Assembly (NCBI GenBank): GCA_016784355.1
Contig: JADHUV010000002.1
Coordinates: forward strand, 1-64,000
From: Nitrospira sp.
Lineage (GTDB): Bacteria > Nitrospirota > Thermodesulfovibrionia > UBA6902
Direction: 5' to 3'
DNA length: 64,000 nucleotides
Within the stretch, counting starts at the first letter, position 1; each line of letters starts with the position of its first letter. Shown here piece by piece: positions 36,365 to 45,756 of this stretch. Position numbers and translations under genes: made by a program. Below the pieces are notes generated by a model. The model made no database searches. It worked only from the letters and a program-made list of their open reading frames with translations, and was not told where the DNA came from.

Positions 36365-36532
36365 CTATACCCGGATATCAATAAGGCCTTCTTTTTTCTT
36401 AAAAGGCTCTTCCGGCTTTTTCTTTTTCTTGCCGGTTTGATCTTTTTTCTTTCTATCAGAGTTTAATACGGTTTTTTGCTCTTTGATTACAGGAGGGATA
36501 TTAACTGAATTTTTTAAACCATCAATAGCCAT
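36365..36532 (-). CDS. Small lysine-rich protein between fliA and flgF
   Basis: A 55-codon frame starts at ATG 36532, 16 bases after fliA. It reads MAIDGLKNSVNIPPVIKEQK, then a Lys-rich middle (RKKKDQTGKKKKKPEEPFKKK) and ends EGLIDIRV. About a third of residues are lysine and it should be disordered. Small Lys-rich ORFs ending in a hydrophobic IDI(R/K)V tail occur after fliA in other bacteria as far as I recall, but I know of no function. An untested possibility is binding to DNA, RNA or the acidic FliA/FlhG proteins. Confidence 0.65.
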   Translation of the reverse strand: MAIDGLKNSVNIPPVIKEQKTVLNSDRKKKDQTGKKKKKPEEPFKKKEGLIDIRV

Positions 36533-36547
36533 TGACTACCTACTAAT

Positions 36548-37273
36548 TTATTTACTGACTTTTGTTTTTAACTTACTGAGAGCCTGACTGTGGATCTGAC
36601 AGACCCTTGACTCTGTTATCTTTAAAACACGTCCAATTTCCTGCATTGTCAACTCTTCATAATAATACAGTGCAAGCACAAGTTTCTCTTTTTCAGGCAA
36701 GGTATTTATAAGCAGAGCCATCCCTTCTTTTACGTCTTTTTCTTCCAGGAGGCTCAAAGGACTCTTAGCCTTGGGATCTGGGATACATTCTGAAATATTC
36801 AGACTGCTGTCAGCGTATTTAATAGTTTTAAAATCCTCAAGGCTGATAGGATTAGATGATGTAGCATACTGCATTGTATTGTAATATTCTTTAATAGTTA
36901 TCTTAAGGAATTCAGCAACTTCCACTTCATCAGGCACCTTGCCGGTCTTTTTTTCGAGCTGAATTTTGGCCTTATTGATATCATCAATTTTTTTCCTCAT
37001 GGATCTTGGAATCCATGCGGTAGCCCTTAATTCATCAATCATGGCGCCACGAATGCGGAGTTCTGCATAAGTTTTCAGCTTAACGCGTCCAGGTTCAAAC
37101 CTGTCAACTGCATCCATAAGACCCATTAAACCTACACTTATAAGGTCATCCAGTGTGATATGAGGAGGAAGTTTCCATGAAAGCCTATATGCCGTATACT
37201 TAATATATGGCAGAAAGTCCTTAATTATCTCTTCCTTTGTTTCCTCTTTGACGGGCGATTGATACTTTAACAT
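36548..37273 (-). CDS. fliA: Flagellar sigma factor sigma-28 (FliA)
   Basis: It carries sigma-70-family region 2 (YIKYTAYRLSWKLPPHITLDDLISVGLMGLMDAVDRF), region 3 (WIPRSMRKKIDDI) and region 4 (LPEKEKLVLALYYYEELTMQEIGRVLKITESRVCQIHSQALSKLK). The 241-aa length and ETKEEIIKD lead fit FliA/WhiG. It recognises TAAA-N15/16-GCCGATAA promoters, several of which occur in this window. It overlaps flhG by 7 bases and is inhibited by the FlgM encoded downstream. Confidence 0.95.
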   Translation of the reverse strand: MLKYQSPVKEETKEEIIKDFLPYIKYTAYRLSWKLPPHITLDDLISVGLMGLMDAVDRFEPGRVKLKTYAELRIRGAMIDELRATAWIPRSMRKKIDDINKAKIQLEKKTGKVPDEVEVAEFLKITIKEYYNTMQYATSSNPISLEDFKTIKYADSSLNISECIPDPKAKSPLSLLEEKDVKEGMALLINTLPEKEKLVLALYYYEELTMQEIGRVLKITESRVCQIHSQALSKLKTKVSK

Positions 37274-38088
37274 TTTGCCTTTAAAAGTCCTCCAAAAAAG
37301 AACTGCAACGTTCCCTTTATATTATCATTTTTTTCATTTGATATCTTCTCCGCAATGTGAAGCAAACTCTTAGACACTGCACTATCAGGATAAATATCTA
37401 ATACCGCCCTCTGTTGGCGTACCGCATTCGGTAATGAAATATCATGAGGTATATAGCCAATATAATCAAGGGATATGCTTAAAAATCTTTCCGCTGCCAA
37501 TGACAGGCGCCTGTACACATCCGTTGCCTCATTCACGCTTCTCACTGAATTTACCAGAATTTTAAAGTTTTTTTCTTGATATTTTGTAAATAACACCTTA
37601 ATAAGTGCATAAGCATCCGTTAAAGCGGTAGGTTCTGGTGATGTTACTATCAGTATTTCCTGGGCGGCTGTGCAGAAAAAAGCAACATTTTCTGATATGC
37701 CTGAAGAGTTATCAATAAGCAGATAATCTATATCTTCACTATAGGCCTCAAATTCTTCAATCAACCGCAACCTCTGAAACTCGTCCAAAGTTGTTAATTC
37801 CTGTATACCGGAACTCGCAGGAAGAATCTTGATGCCCTCTGGCCCATCAACTATAAGATCGGAAAGTGTCTTTTCTCCGCTAAATAAGTGATGAATATTG
37901 TACTTAGTAACTAAGTTAAGAACAACATCAATATTGCTCAGACCAAGGTCTGCATCTAAGATGAGGACTTTTTTATTAAGCCTGCTCAATCCAATCGCAA
38001 TATTTGCGGTAATATTTGTTTTCCCTACCCCGCCTTTACCGCTGGCTATAGCGATAGTTCTAACATGTTTTTCTGATGGAGATTTCAT
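37267..38088 (-). CDS. flhG: Flagellar number regulator FlhG (MinD-like ATPase)
   Basis: A ParA/MinD-type ATPase with deviant Walker A KGGVGKTNITANIA and ILDADLGLSNIDVVL. FlhG restrains FlhF and sets flagellar number and position. The N-terminal DQAxxLR motif that stimulates FlhF GTPase in Bacillus-type FlhG is not visible; the protein starts MKSPSEKHVRTIAIASGK. It abuts flhF (shared base, TAATG) and precedes fliA. Confidence 0.92.
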   Translation of the reverse strand: MKSPSEKHVRTIAIASGKGGVGKTNITANIAIGLSRLNKKVLILDADLGLSNIDVVLNLVTKYNIHHLFSGEKTLSDLIVDGPEGIKILPASSGIQELTTLDEFQRLRLIEEFEAYSEDIDYLLIDNSSGISENVAFFCTAAQEILIVTSPEPTALTDAYALIKVLFTKYQEKNFKILVNSVRSVNEATDVYRRLSLAAERFLSISLDYIGYIPHDISLPNAVRQQRAVLDIYPDSAVSKSLLHIAEKISNEKNDNIKGTLQFFFGGLLKAKC

Positions 38089-39161
38089 TAGGCACTCCCT
38101 GCTTTCAATATAAGATTAGTTAGCTTTTTACTATCAACAAATTCCAAATTCCCGGGAACTCTTTGCCCTGTGGTTATGTAGACCACGGGTTTCTGATATA
38201 ACCGAGTCAAGTTATATATTGATCCAAAGTTCACTGCTTCGTCTGTCTTTGTAAATGCAATATGGGTTATTGGCAAATGTCTGTAGTGCTTGTGAGTATC
38301 CATAAGAAAATTACAATCACTGGAGGCACTTAAGAGTAATTGTGTTTCAATCGGCAATCCGGAAGCATAAATTTCCTTAAGGTTATTTATATACTCCTCA
38401 TCATTAGGATTCTGTCCAGCCGTATCAATCAGGATAAGATTTTTATCTGCAAATCTCTCCACACTTTTTTTCAAACTATCAATGCTGGAGACAATACTCA
38501 AGGGGATTCCCATCATCCTGGAATATATCCTTATCTGCTCAGTTGCGCCTATTTTAAAGGTATCCATGCTGATCATCCCAACCTTTTTACCTTCTCTAAT
38601 AGCAATTGAGGCCAACTTTGCTAATGTTGTAGTTTTGCCTACTCCTGAGGGACCTATCAGCATCGCGATACGCTGGAGAGGAGAGTTGGAATTATTTGTG
38701 AGCGAACTCGAGTTATTATCAGTTCTGGATATATTCATGTCTTCAGCAATCAATACGGGAAGATCATCTAAAACCTGGGCCCTTTCAACAAGTTTATATG
38801 CAAAATCATCTTTTATTGACCTTTCCTTAAGAAAGAAATAAATATCACGACTTTCTCCGCTAAGTTTAAACTCAAAGCCACTGTTTCTCATAGAGTCAAT
38901 GCTCAACTTCAAACCCCTGATTTCATCCTTTAATTCCACAAGGTCACTGACTGAATTGGTACTGGTTTTAGGGATGGCCTGAGCATAGTTCACACTGTCA
39001 TCAGTCATCATGTCATAATCAACTGCAGCTGTTACTTCAACAAAAGACTTTCCAGCAGATTTATCATCTGAGGACAGGATAACAGCGTCCGGACCCAATT
39101 CCCTTTTAACTATTGCAAGAGCTTCTGAAAAACTTTTAGCACGTATTTTCTTAATTTTCAT
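38088..39161 (-). CDS. flhF: Flagellar placement GTPase FlhF
   Basis: The N-terminus KIKKIRAKSFSEALAIVKRELGPDAVILSS is typical of FlhF. The SRP-type GTPase domain follows, with GPSGVGKTTTLAKLA, DTFKIGATEQIRIYSRMMGIPL, DTAGQNP and FTKTDEAVNFG. FlhF directs the site of flagellar assembly at the membrane. At 357 aa it is slightly short, mostly in the linker between B and N domains. It overlaps flhA by 11 bases. Confidence 0.95.
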   Translation of the reverse strand: MKIKKIRAKSFSEALAIVKRELGPDAVILSSDDKSAGKSFVEVTAAVDYDMMTDDSVNYAQAIPKTSTNSVSDLVELKDEIRGLKLSIDSMRNSGFEFKLSGESRDIYFFLKERSIKDDFAYKLVERAQVLDDLPVLIAEDMNISRTDNNSSSLTNNSNSPLQRIAMLIGPSGVGKTTTLAKLASIAIREGKKVGMISMDTFKIGATEQIRIYSRMMGIPLSIVSSIDSLKKSVERFADKNLILIDTAGQNPNDEEYINNLKEIYASGLPIETQLLLSASSDCNFLMDTHKHYRHLPITHIAFTKTDEAVNFGSIYNLTRLYQKPVVYITTGQRVPGNLEFVDSKKLTNLILKAGSA

Positions 39162-41187
39162 ACTTGACTATCCCCCTTACATCAAGGTTAGTAGAAGGTA
39201 CTATTTCAGAACTTGAAAGTATTACCAGTGAAGATGAGATTCTCTCTGCAACCTTTTTAAGATATTTTCTTATACTTGCTGAACAAAGAATAACAGGTTG
39301 TGCCCCCTTAAGCTTTCCGGAAGACATAATACTCTCCATACTCCTTACGAGTTTATTAAGAATATCAGGCGTTACACCGCCTCCATCACTTTGAGAAAGC
39401 AGTCTTTCATAAGTCGGATCCATTGTAAAGACAGGGAGTTTACCGTCATCATTGAGATATTGTTTCGTTATAGTTCTGGATAATGACTGCCTTACATATT
39501 CAGTAAGACTCTCAGGATCCTTAATGGCAGGTGAATAATCTAAAAGAGTATCAAGTATGGTAACAATGTCCCTCACCGGCACTCTTTCTTTTAAAAGATT
39601 CTGCAACACTCTCTGGACAACACCAAGAGTGAGCATGCCAGGAATAAGTTCTTCTACAATCTTTGGATAAGTCTTAGAAACATTATCCAGAAGTTTCTCT
39701 GTTTCAGATCTGGTAAAAAGCTCCCAGGCATTACCCCTGATTAATTCAGTCAGGTGAGTTCCTATAACCGTAGCAGTATCAACTACCATATATCCGGCAA
39801 CCTGTGCATCTTCAATATCTCTTTCTTCTATCCAATACGCTGGAAGACCGAATGCTGGTTCTTTGGTAGGAATACCATTTATCCTTCCTACTTCCCCGGC
39901 TGCAACAGCAAGCCAATATCCCATCATAACTTCACCCTTTACTATTTCATTACCTCTGATTAGAAAACTGTACTCATGCGGGCGCAATTGAAGATTATCC
40001 TTGATATGAATCGGAGGTACAACAAAACCCAACTCTGTAGCCAACTGCCTTCTCATTGCCTTGATCTTTCCGAGCAGCTCTCCAGTACTTTCATCCAGCA
40101 TCTGAATCAATCCATAACCTATTTCCAAACTCAGGGGATCAAGTTCAAGATAAGCTTCAATTTTAGGTTCCTCAACAGGGGCCTCTGCAGACAGCTCCGG
40201 GACTGCCGCTTCGACCTGCACTAGCTGCTTATTAAGATAATAGGACAAAATACCTGCTATCGTTGCGATTAATAAAAAGGGAATATGAGGTAGACCGGGA
40301 ACTATTCCAAGGGTAAACAAGACTCCTGACACTGTCATAAGCGCTTTGGGATTAACAAGAATCTGATTAGAAATAGCCTTACCAATATCATTTTCAGAAC
40401 CAGCTCGACTGACTACGATACCGGCGGCCGTTGAAATAAGCAGCGCGGGAAGCTGTGATACCAGTCCATCACCAATCGTCAAAATTGTATAGGTTGTTGC
40501 CGCTTCAACAACCGGCATACCATTTTGAAGTGTCCCTATAATCAAACCGCCAATTATATTAATAGCTGTAATAATTAAGCTGGCAACTGCATCCCCTCGA
40601 ACAAACTTACTTGCACCATCCATTGATCCATAATAATCCGCTTCCTGTGATATTATCTCTCGCCTTTGACGAGCCTGAGCCTCATCAATTAACCCACTGT
40701 TAAGGTCCGCATCAATTGCCATCTGTTTTCCGGGCATCGCATCAAGAGTAAACCTGGCGGCTACTTCTGCAATTCTTCCTGAGCCCTTGGTTATAACAAC
40801 AAAATTGACTATAACCAGAATTAAAAAGATAATAATACCGACTGCATAATTGCCGCCCACTACAAAGTTTCCAAAAGAATTAATAACCTCACCTGCAGCA
40901 TTGACACCCTCATTTCCCTTCAACAGGATAAGCCTGGTAGTCGCTACATTCAGAGAAAGTCTGAACAATGTAGAGATCAAAAGGATAGACGGTAAAACTG
41001 AAAACTCAAGCGGTTTCTTAATATAGATCGCTGTTATCAAAATAGTTATAGAAAGAGATATTGAAAGAGTCAAAAGAATATCAAGCAGCAAAGGCGGCAG
41101 AGGCAGCAGCATAATTCCGATTATACCCACCATTACCAGTGCAACAGCCAGATCTTCTCGTTTATCTAAAAATTTTATTGGGTTCAT
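39151..41187 (-). CDS. flhA: Flagellar export gate protein FlhA
   Basis: Eight hydrophobic segments fill the first ~330 residues, with the signature GNYAVGIIIFLILVIVNFVVITKGSGRIAEVAARF. A large cytosolic domain follows, ending with DILNKLVRSMESIMSSGKLKGAQPV. Length 678 aa is normal. It is the main export-gate component and binds substrate-chaperone complexes. It overlaps flhB by 4 bases. Confidence 0.97.
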   Translation of the reverse strand: MNPIKFLDKREDLAVALVMVGIIGIMLLPLPPLLLDILLTLSISLSITILITAIYIKKPLEFSVLPSILLISTLFRLSLNVATTRLILLKGNEGVNAAGEVINSFGNFVVGGNYAVGIIIFLILVIVNFVVITKGSGRIAEVAARFTLDAMPGKQMAIDADLNSGLIDEAQARQRREIISQEADYYGSMDGASKFVRGDAVASLIITAINIIGGLIIGTLQNGMPVVEAATTYTILTIGDGLVSQLPALLISTAAGIVVSRAGSENDIGKAISNQILVNPKALMTVSGVLFTLGIVPGLPHIPFLLIATIAGILSYYLNKQLVQVEAAVPELSAEAPVEEPKIEAYLELDPLSLEIGYGLIQMLDESTGELLGKIKAMRRQLATELGFVVPPIHIKDNLQLRPHEYSFLIRGNEIVKGEVMMGYWLAVAAGEVGRINGIPTKEPAFGLPAYWIEERDIEDAQVAGYMVVDTATVIGTHLTELIRGNAWELFTRSETEKLLDNVSKTYPKIVEELIPGMLTLGVVQRVLQNLLKERVPVRDIVTILDTLLDYSPAIKDPESLTEYVRQSLSRTITKQYLNDDGKLPVFTMDPTYERLLSQSDGGGVTPDILNKLVRSMESIMSSGKLKGAQPVILCSASIRKYLKKVAERISSSLVILSSSEIVPSTNLDVRGIVKYEN

Positions 41188-42224
41188 ATCTTTCCTCTCA
41201 GTTGATAAACATGCGCCAATATCCTGGCAACTGCAACAAACAGCTCCTCCGGGACGAATGAGTTAAGATCAAACTTAAAGAGTGACCTCGCAACCGGCTT
41301 ATCTTCAATTATAGGTACACCATGCGCTGCCGCAAGTTCCCTGATTTTCTTGGCAATCTCGCCGGCACCCTTTGCAACTATCTTAGGGGCTGACATGCCA
41401 TTCTCTTCATATTTAAGGGCTACTGCAAGGTGCGTCGGGTTAGTAATAACAACAGAGGCTTCAGGCACCTCCTGCATCATACGTTTACGGGCCGCCTCAC
41501 GCTGTACTGCCCTTATCCTGGATTTAACTATGGGATCACCTTCGACCTGTTTATGCTCTTCTCTGATTTCCTGCTTACTCATTTTCATCTGTCTGTCAAA
41601 CTGCATCCGGTCCATTATCAGTCCGATAATTGCGATTATAAAATAAAACCCGAAAGCAATAAGCAGGGCCTCCGTTACCATACTGCCGGCTACTTTTGCC
41701 AGAGCAGGCAACTCCATAGCGGTCAGGGATGGAAGGAGAATAAAATCTTTTTTCAAGACATAATAAACAACCCATCCGCCAATTAAAAACTTAAAGACGC
41801 TTTTAAAAAGTTCTGTCAAGCCGCTCATCGAAAATATCTTTTTTATACCTTTCAAAGGATTGACTTTACTTACTTCAAATTTCAAAGGCTTGATTACAAC
41901 TCCGCTCTGCACTACATTGGAAATAACACCAAGAGCCATTGCTGACAATACAAAAGGGGCTAATATCTGAGCACCGCTGGCAATCATAATTTTAGAGACA
42001 TTTATAGGATCTGTTCCATAAGCATTTGACAACGAAGCACCCATTAAATTAGCCAGAGCAACCACAAAATATTCTCCACTCATATAAAAAATCATCACTA
42101 TGCCACTCATTGACATAATGGATGAGAAATCGCGACTTTTAGCAACTTCGCCCTTCTCTTTAGCTTGCTCCAATTTTCGCGGAGTAGCTTTCTCAGTTTT
42201 ATCTTGACTATCTTCTTCAGCCAT
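41184..42224 (-). CDS. flhB: Export switch protein FlhB
   Basis: The N-terminus EDSQDKTEKATPRKLEQAKEKGEVAKSRD and the autocleavage motif TNPTHLAVALKY (Asn-Pro-Thr-His) define FlhB. Four membrane segments lie between. Self-cleavage at NPTH allows the switch from rod/hook to filament export, together with FliK. Length 346 aa is normal. Confidence 0.97.
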   Translation of the reverse strand: MAEEDSQDKTEKATPRKLEQAKEKGEVAKSRDFSSIMSMSGIVMIFYMSGEYFVVALANLMGASLSNAYGTDPINVSKIMIASGAQILAPFVLSAMALGVISNVVQSGVVIKPLKFEVSKVNPLKGIKKIFSMSGLTELFKSVFKFLIGGWVVYYVLKKDFILLPSLTAMELPALAKVAGSMVTEALLIAFGFYFIIAIIGLIMDRMQFDRQMKMSKQEIREEHKQVEGDPIVKSRIRAVQREAARKRMMQEVPEASVVITNPTHLAVALKYEENGMSAPKIVAKGAGEIAKKIRELAAAHGVPIIEDKPVARSLFKFDLNSFVPEELFVAVARILAHVYQLRGKI

Positions 42225-42267
42225 TACCTTCTCGCTCCTGATACGATTTCTATCAATGTCAGCTGTT

Positions 42268-43053
42268 TCATGATACCTTTGCCATCATCATTAAGCGGAT
42301 CAGATCTTCCCGCATATTACTAAAATTTATACCGATTACATTTTCCATCACAGGAAGACTAATAATAATTATCGAAAAGCCGAGAAATATATTGAGAGGC
42401 ATCGTTATAAAGAAAATGTTCATTTGAGGTGCAGCCTTGTAAAGAAACCCTGTAAGCACCTGAGCCAGAAATATACCGAGCATTACGGGAGCGGCAAGCT
42501 TAATAGACAGTACAAAAAGACCTGCTCCAATCGATATCATCTCAGGAACCAGCGGCAGCACATTAATACTTCCAGCGGGCAGAATCTTAAAGGATTGCAC
42601 TACCACATAAATCAGATCATGATGTGCATCAAGAGCTAGAAACATCAGCATCACCATAGATCCGAGTATTTCCGCGAGATGGGTAGTTGATCCCATTTCA
42701 GGATTAAAAACCCGACCCATGGACATACCAACAGCAAAACTGATAAAGACACCCGCCATATTAACGGCATTAAACACAAACCTGGCAGCATAACCAAGGG
42801 CCATACCAATAAGTATTTCTTTAACTATAATTAAAGGAATCTGGTTCTCTGAAATTTGAAAATTCACAACCGGAGTCAATATTAATGCTATAAAAACTAC
42901 GAGGCCTATTTTAAATTGTACCGGCAGTTGACTCCCGCTAAAAACCGGCAGCATAGATACCAAAACACTGACCCTGAGCAAAATAAGCATAAAATTAATT
43001 ATTTGCCCTGAGGCCAACTCTGCATTCAATGTATCTGCCATTAACTCTTGCAT
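42268..43053 (-). CDS. fliR: Export gate protein FliR
   Basis: A polytopic membrane protein with the FliR features LLRVSVLVSMLPVFSGSQLPVQFKIGLVVFIALIL and FAVGMSMGRVFNPEMGSTTHLAEILGSMVMLMFLALDAHHDLI. Length 261 aa is typical. It belongs to the FliPQR export gate and sits between fliQ and flhB as usual. Confidence 0.96.
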   Translation of the reverse strand: MQELMADTLNAELASGQIINFMLILLRVSVLVSMLPVFSGSQLPVQFKIGLVVFIALILTPVVNFQISENQIPLIIVKEILIGMALGYAARFVFNAVNMAGVFISFAVGMSMGRVFNPEMGSTTHLAEILGSMVMLMFLALDAHHDLIYVVVQSFKILPAGSINVLPLVPEMISIGAGLFVLSIKLAAPVMLGIFLAQVLTGFLYKAAPQMNIFFITMPLNIFLGFSIIIISLPVMENVIGINFSNMREDLIRLMMMAKVS

Positions 43054-43060
43054 TGCACGC

Positions 43061-43330
43061 TCATTTTATATAAAAAGGGATTTGCCTGAATAAATTTTCA
43101 GTAAAAGAAACAAGTTTACCGGCCATCCACGGCATCAATAAAAAAATACATCCGAAAACCCCTATCATCTTGGGGACAAACGTAAGTGTGAATTCCTGGA
43201 TCTGAGTGACAGTCTGAAAAAAACCGACCATGAGACCAATCACCAGACCAACTATCAACGATGGTCCGGCAACCTGAATAATGACCTTAAATACCTCGGC
43301 CGTTATGCCCTGAATAACATCTGTTGTCAT
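43061..43330 (-). CDS. fliQ: Export gate protein FliQ
   Basis: An 89-aa protein with two membrane helices and the conserved VGLVIGLMVGFFQTVTQIQEFTLTFVPKMIG. It is part of the FliPQR complex. It overlaps fliP by 4 bases and precedes fliR by 7. Confidence 0.97.
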   Translation of the reverse strand: MTTDVIQGITAEVFKVIIQVAGPSLIVGLVIGLMVGFFQTVTQIQEFTLTFVPKMIGVFGCIFLLMPWMAGKLVSFTENLFRQIPFYIK

Positions 43331-44052
43331 GAAAAGCTCCTTACGAGGGTACCCATAATTAGATTCCAGCCATCTATAAGTACAAATAAAAGCAGTTTAA
43401 ACGGCAATGAAATCATGACAGGCGGAAGCATCATCATACCCATACTTAAAAGTACACTGGCCACTACCATATCGATTATAAGAAAAGGTAGAAAGATCAA
43501 AAAACCTATTTCAAACGCAGTCTTCAACTCGCTTATCGCAAATGAAGGTATAAGAATCGACATCGGCAGATCCTCAGGAGTAGCAGGAGTTTCATTTTTC
43601 GATAGGTTTACAAAAAGATTAATATCCTTCTTTCTGGTCTGCTTCAGCATAAACTCCTTAAACGGCGGAGTACCTCTTTTTACAGCCTCTCCAAAATTGA
43701 TCTGTTCATCTATATATGGCGTTATTGCTCTATCATTGACTTCATTAATTGTCGGTGCCATAACAAAAAAAGTTAAAAACAAAGACAGGCCGATAATAAC
43801 CGGAGTCGGCGGCACCTGCTGTCCTCCAAAAGCATGACGAAGAAACCCAAGCACGACAACAATACGGGTAAAAGAAGTCAGCATAATAAGGACTGCCGGA
43901 AGAAAAGACAGAAAACTTATGATGAGAAACATCTCTATCACAGGATTATCAATTTCCCTGAAATCAATTGCATGTGCAGAAGTCGCAGACATCGCAACTA
44001 TTAGAAAACTGCATAACATCGTAACAATTAATGTCTTTACTTTCGTATTCAT
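43327..44052 (-). CDS. fliP: Export gate protein FliP
   Basis: A signal sequence (cleavage after SAHA, about residue 28) is followed by LSFLPAVLIMLTSFTRIVVVLGFLRHAFGGQQVPPTPVIIGLSLFLTFF and the C-terminal FEIGFLIFLPFLIIDMVVASVLLSMGMMMLPPVMISLPFKLLLFVLIDGW. Length 241 aa is normal. It forms the core of the export gate. Confidence 0.97.
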   Translation of the reverse strand: MNTKVKTLIVTMLCSFLIVAMSATSAHAIDFREIDNPVIEMFLIISFLSFLPAVLIMLTSFTRIVVVLGFLRHAFGGQQVPPTPVIIGLSLFLTFFVMAPTINEVNDRAITPYIDEQINFGEAVKRGTPPFKEFMLKQTRKKDINLFVNLSKNETPATPEDLPMSILIPSFAISELKTAFEIGFLIFLPFLIIDMVVASVLLSMGMMMLPPVMISLPFKLLLFVLIDGWNLIMGTLVRSFS

Positions 44053-44360
44053 TAATTCAATGCTCCAGGCCTTTTAAATTTATCCAGGCGGCTTTTAAAG
44101 CTATCCGGTGACTCAATCTCCAACTCACCTTCTTTAATAACCTTCAGCAGTCTCATATCATTCTGAGTAACACCGATCAGCAGTATTTCACCACCTACTT
44201 TCAAGGCAGTTACTCCTTTTTTAGGTCCGAGAGGCTGATACCCTACAACGCTCATCACTCCGAATCTATCCTGTTTTTTTCTCATAACATATCCAACAGC
44301 ACCAATAATCAATATCACAAAAATCAGCGCCGCAAACATCTGTATATATATTGCTGTCAT
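44052..44360 (-). CDS. fliO: Flagellar biosynthesis protein FliO
   Basis: A single N-terminal membrane helix (FAALIFVILIIGAVGYVMRKK) is followed by a small cytosolic part with YQPLGPKKGVTALKVGGEILLIGVTQNDMRLLKVI, the typical FliO/FliZ pattern. It helps assemble FliP. Position between fliN and fliP is conserved, with one shared base to fliP and a 4-base overlap with fliN. Confidence 0.92.
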   Translation of the reverse strand: MTAIYIQMFAALIFVILIIGAVGYVMRKKQDRFGVMSVVGYQPLGPKKGVTALKVGGEILLIGVTQNDMRLLKVIKEGELEIESPDSFKSRLDKFKRPGALN

Positions 44361-44683
44361 GTCAGTTGAGTTATCCTTTCATCAGGATTAATAATATCTG
44401 TAAGTCTAACTCCAAATTTTTCATTAACTACTACGACCTCGCCTTTGGCAATTAACCTGTGATTGGCCAGTATCTCCATAGGCTCACCAGCAAGCTTTTC
44501 AAGCTCAACAACTGATCCCTGCCCAAGGTGAAGCAAATCCCTTATCAGCATCTTTGTACTGCCGAGCTGCACAGTAATTTCTACCGGTATGTCGAGCAGG
44601 AATTCTATATCCCTGGTTATACCTTCCGGTCCGCTCTCATCCTGCAGGTTATCGAATCCCGGGTTATTAATATCTTCTGCCAT
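44357..44683 (-). CDS. fliN: Flagellar switch protein FliN
   Basis: The SpoA domain is clear: DIEFLLDIPVEITVQLGSTKMLIRDLLHLGQGSVVELEKLAGEPMEILAN and KGEVVVVNEKFGVRLTDI. Length 108 aa is typical. It forms the bottom of the C ring with FliM. A 98-base gap with no visible signal separates it from fliM. Confidence 0.96.
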   Translation of the reverse strand: MAEDINNPGFDNLQDESGPEGITRDIEFLLDIPVEITVQLGSTKMLIRDLLHLGQGSVVELEKLAGEPMEILANHRLIAKGEVVVVNEKFGVRLTDIINPDERITQLT

Positions 44684-44781
44684 TTAAATCCTCCTCATTC
44701 TGATCTGCACCATACTGGTTATATAAGACAGACGGAAAACATCAGTACGTTTTTCAGTTATCATATTTGCATGTTTATACC

Positions 44782-45756
44782 TCATGGTATTACCTTGGTT
44801 ATTTTAATTGCCTGATTCCCCCTGCTCACGCCTGGCAGACCTTTAAACTTAGTTGTACCTTCAACCTTAATATCAAGTTCATCAGTCACCGACCTGTTCA
44901 ATTTAATTATATTGCCAACCTTAAAATTCAAGATATCCTGAAAATTAAGCATACGTTTACCAATTTCAACACTGATATTTACATTCGTATCACTCAAAGC
45001 CTTCTCCATAACCTGCATCCACCTCTTGTCAGTCTCAAACTTATCGCCATGAATACCTGAATACAACTTCTCTTTGACCGGTTCAATAATGGAATAGGGT
45101 ATGCAAAAGAAAAGTTTCCCTGCAAAATCCTCAATCTCTATCAATATCTCTATATTAATAACGATTTCTGCCGGGGTCACGATCGTTACAAACTGGGGAT
45201 TAATTTCTGAACCTATAAATTCAGGTTCTATCAGAGCAATTCCGGCCCAGGCTTCTGCCAGAGATTCAAGTCCTATATTTACAACCTTCTGAATAACCTT
45301 CTGTTCGATTGCAGTGAATGCTCTCCCCTCAGACTTGATATGCTTCGCACTTGACCCGCCAAAGAAAAACTCAATTATCGCAAAGACCAATGGAGCCTCA
45401 AGTACTAGCAACGCGTAACCTTTCAGAGGTTTCATCTTAAATATATTAATACTGGAAGGGACAGGAATTGTCTTGATAAAGTCACCAAATTTAATAACAT
45501 CAACATTCTGTATGCTGATGTCTATAAACTTCATAAGTAGAGTAGATATATGGCTTCTAAAAATCCTGGCAAATGATTCATTGGCCATTTCAAGTCCCGG
45601 CATCCTACCTCGGACAATACGCTCCTGACTGGTAAAGTCAAACGGTCGCACGCCGGACATTATCTTTTCCTTCGCTTCCTCCGTATCAATATCCCCGGAT
45701 GCAACCCCTCTCAGTAGAGCATCTACCTCATCCTGTGAAAGTACTTTATCGCTCAT
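44782..45756 (-). CDS. fliM: Flagellar switch protein FliM
   Basis: The N-terminal peptide VLSQDEVDALLRGV is the CheY-P-binding motif. The CheC-like middle domain and C-terminal SpoA domain (ISVEIGKRMLNFQDILNFKVGNIIKLNR) follow. Length 324 aa is normal. It receives the signal of the CheY proteins encoded in this window. It overlaps fliL by 4 bases. Confidence 0.97.
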   Translation of the reverse strand: MSDKVLSQDEVDALLRGVASGDIDTEEAKEKIMSGVRPFDFTSQERIVRGRMPGLEMANESFARIFRSHISTLLMKFIDISIQNVDVIKFGDFIKTIPVPSSINIFKMKPLKGYALLVLEAPLVFAIIEFFFGGSSAKHIKSEGRAFTAIEQKVIQKVVNIGLESLAEAWAGIALIEPEFIGSEINPQFVTIVTPAEIVINIEILIEIEDFAGKLFFCIPYSIIEPVKEKLYSGIHGDKFETDKRWMQVMEKALSDTNVNISVEIGKRMLNFQDILNFKVGNIIKLNRSVTDELDIKVEGTTKFKGLPGVSRGNQAIKITKVIP

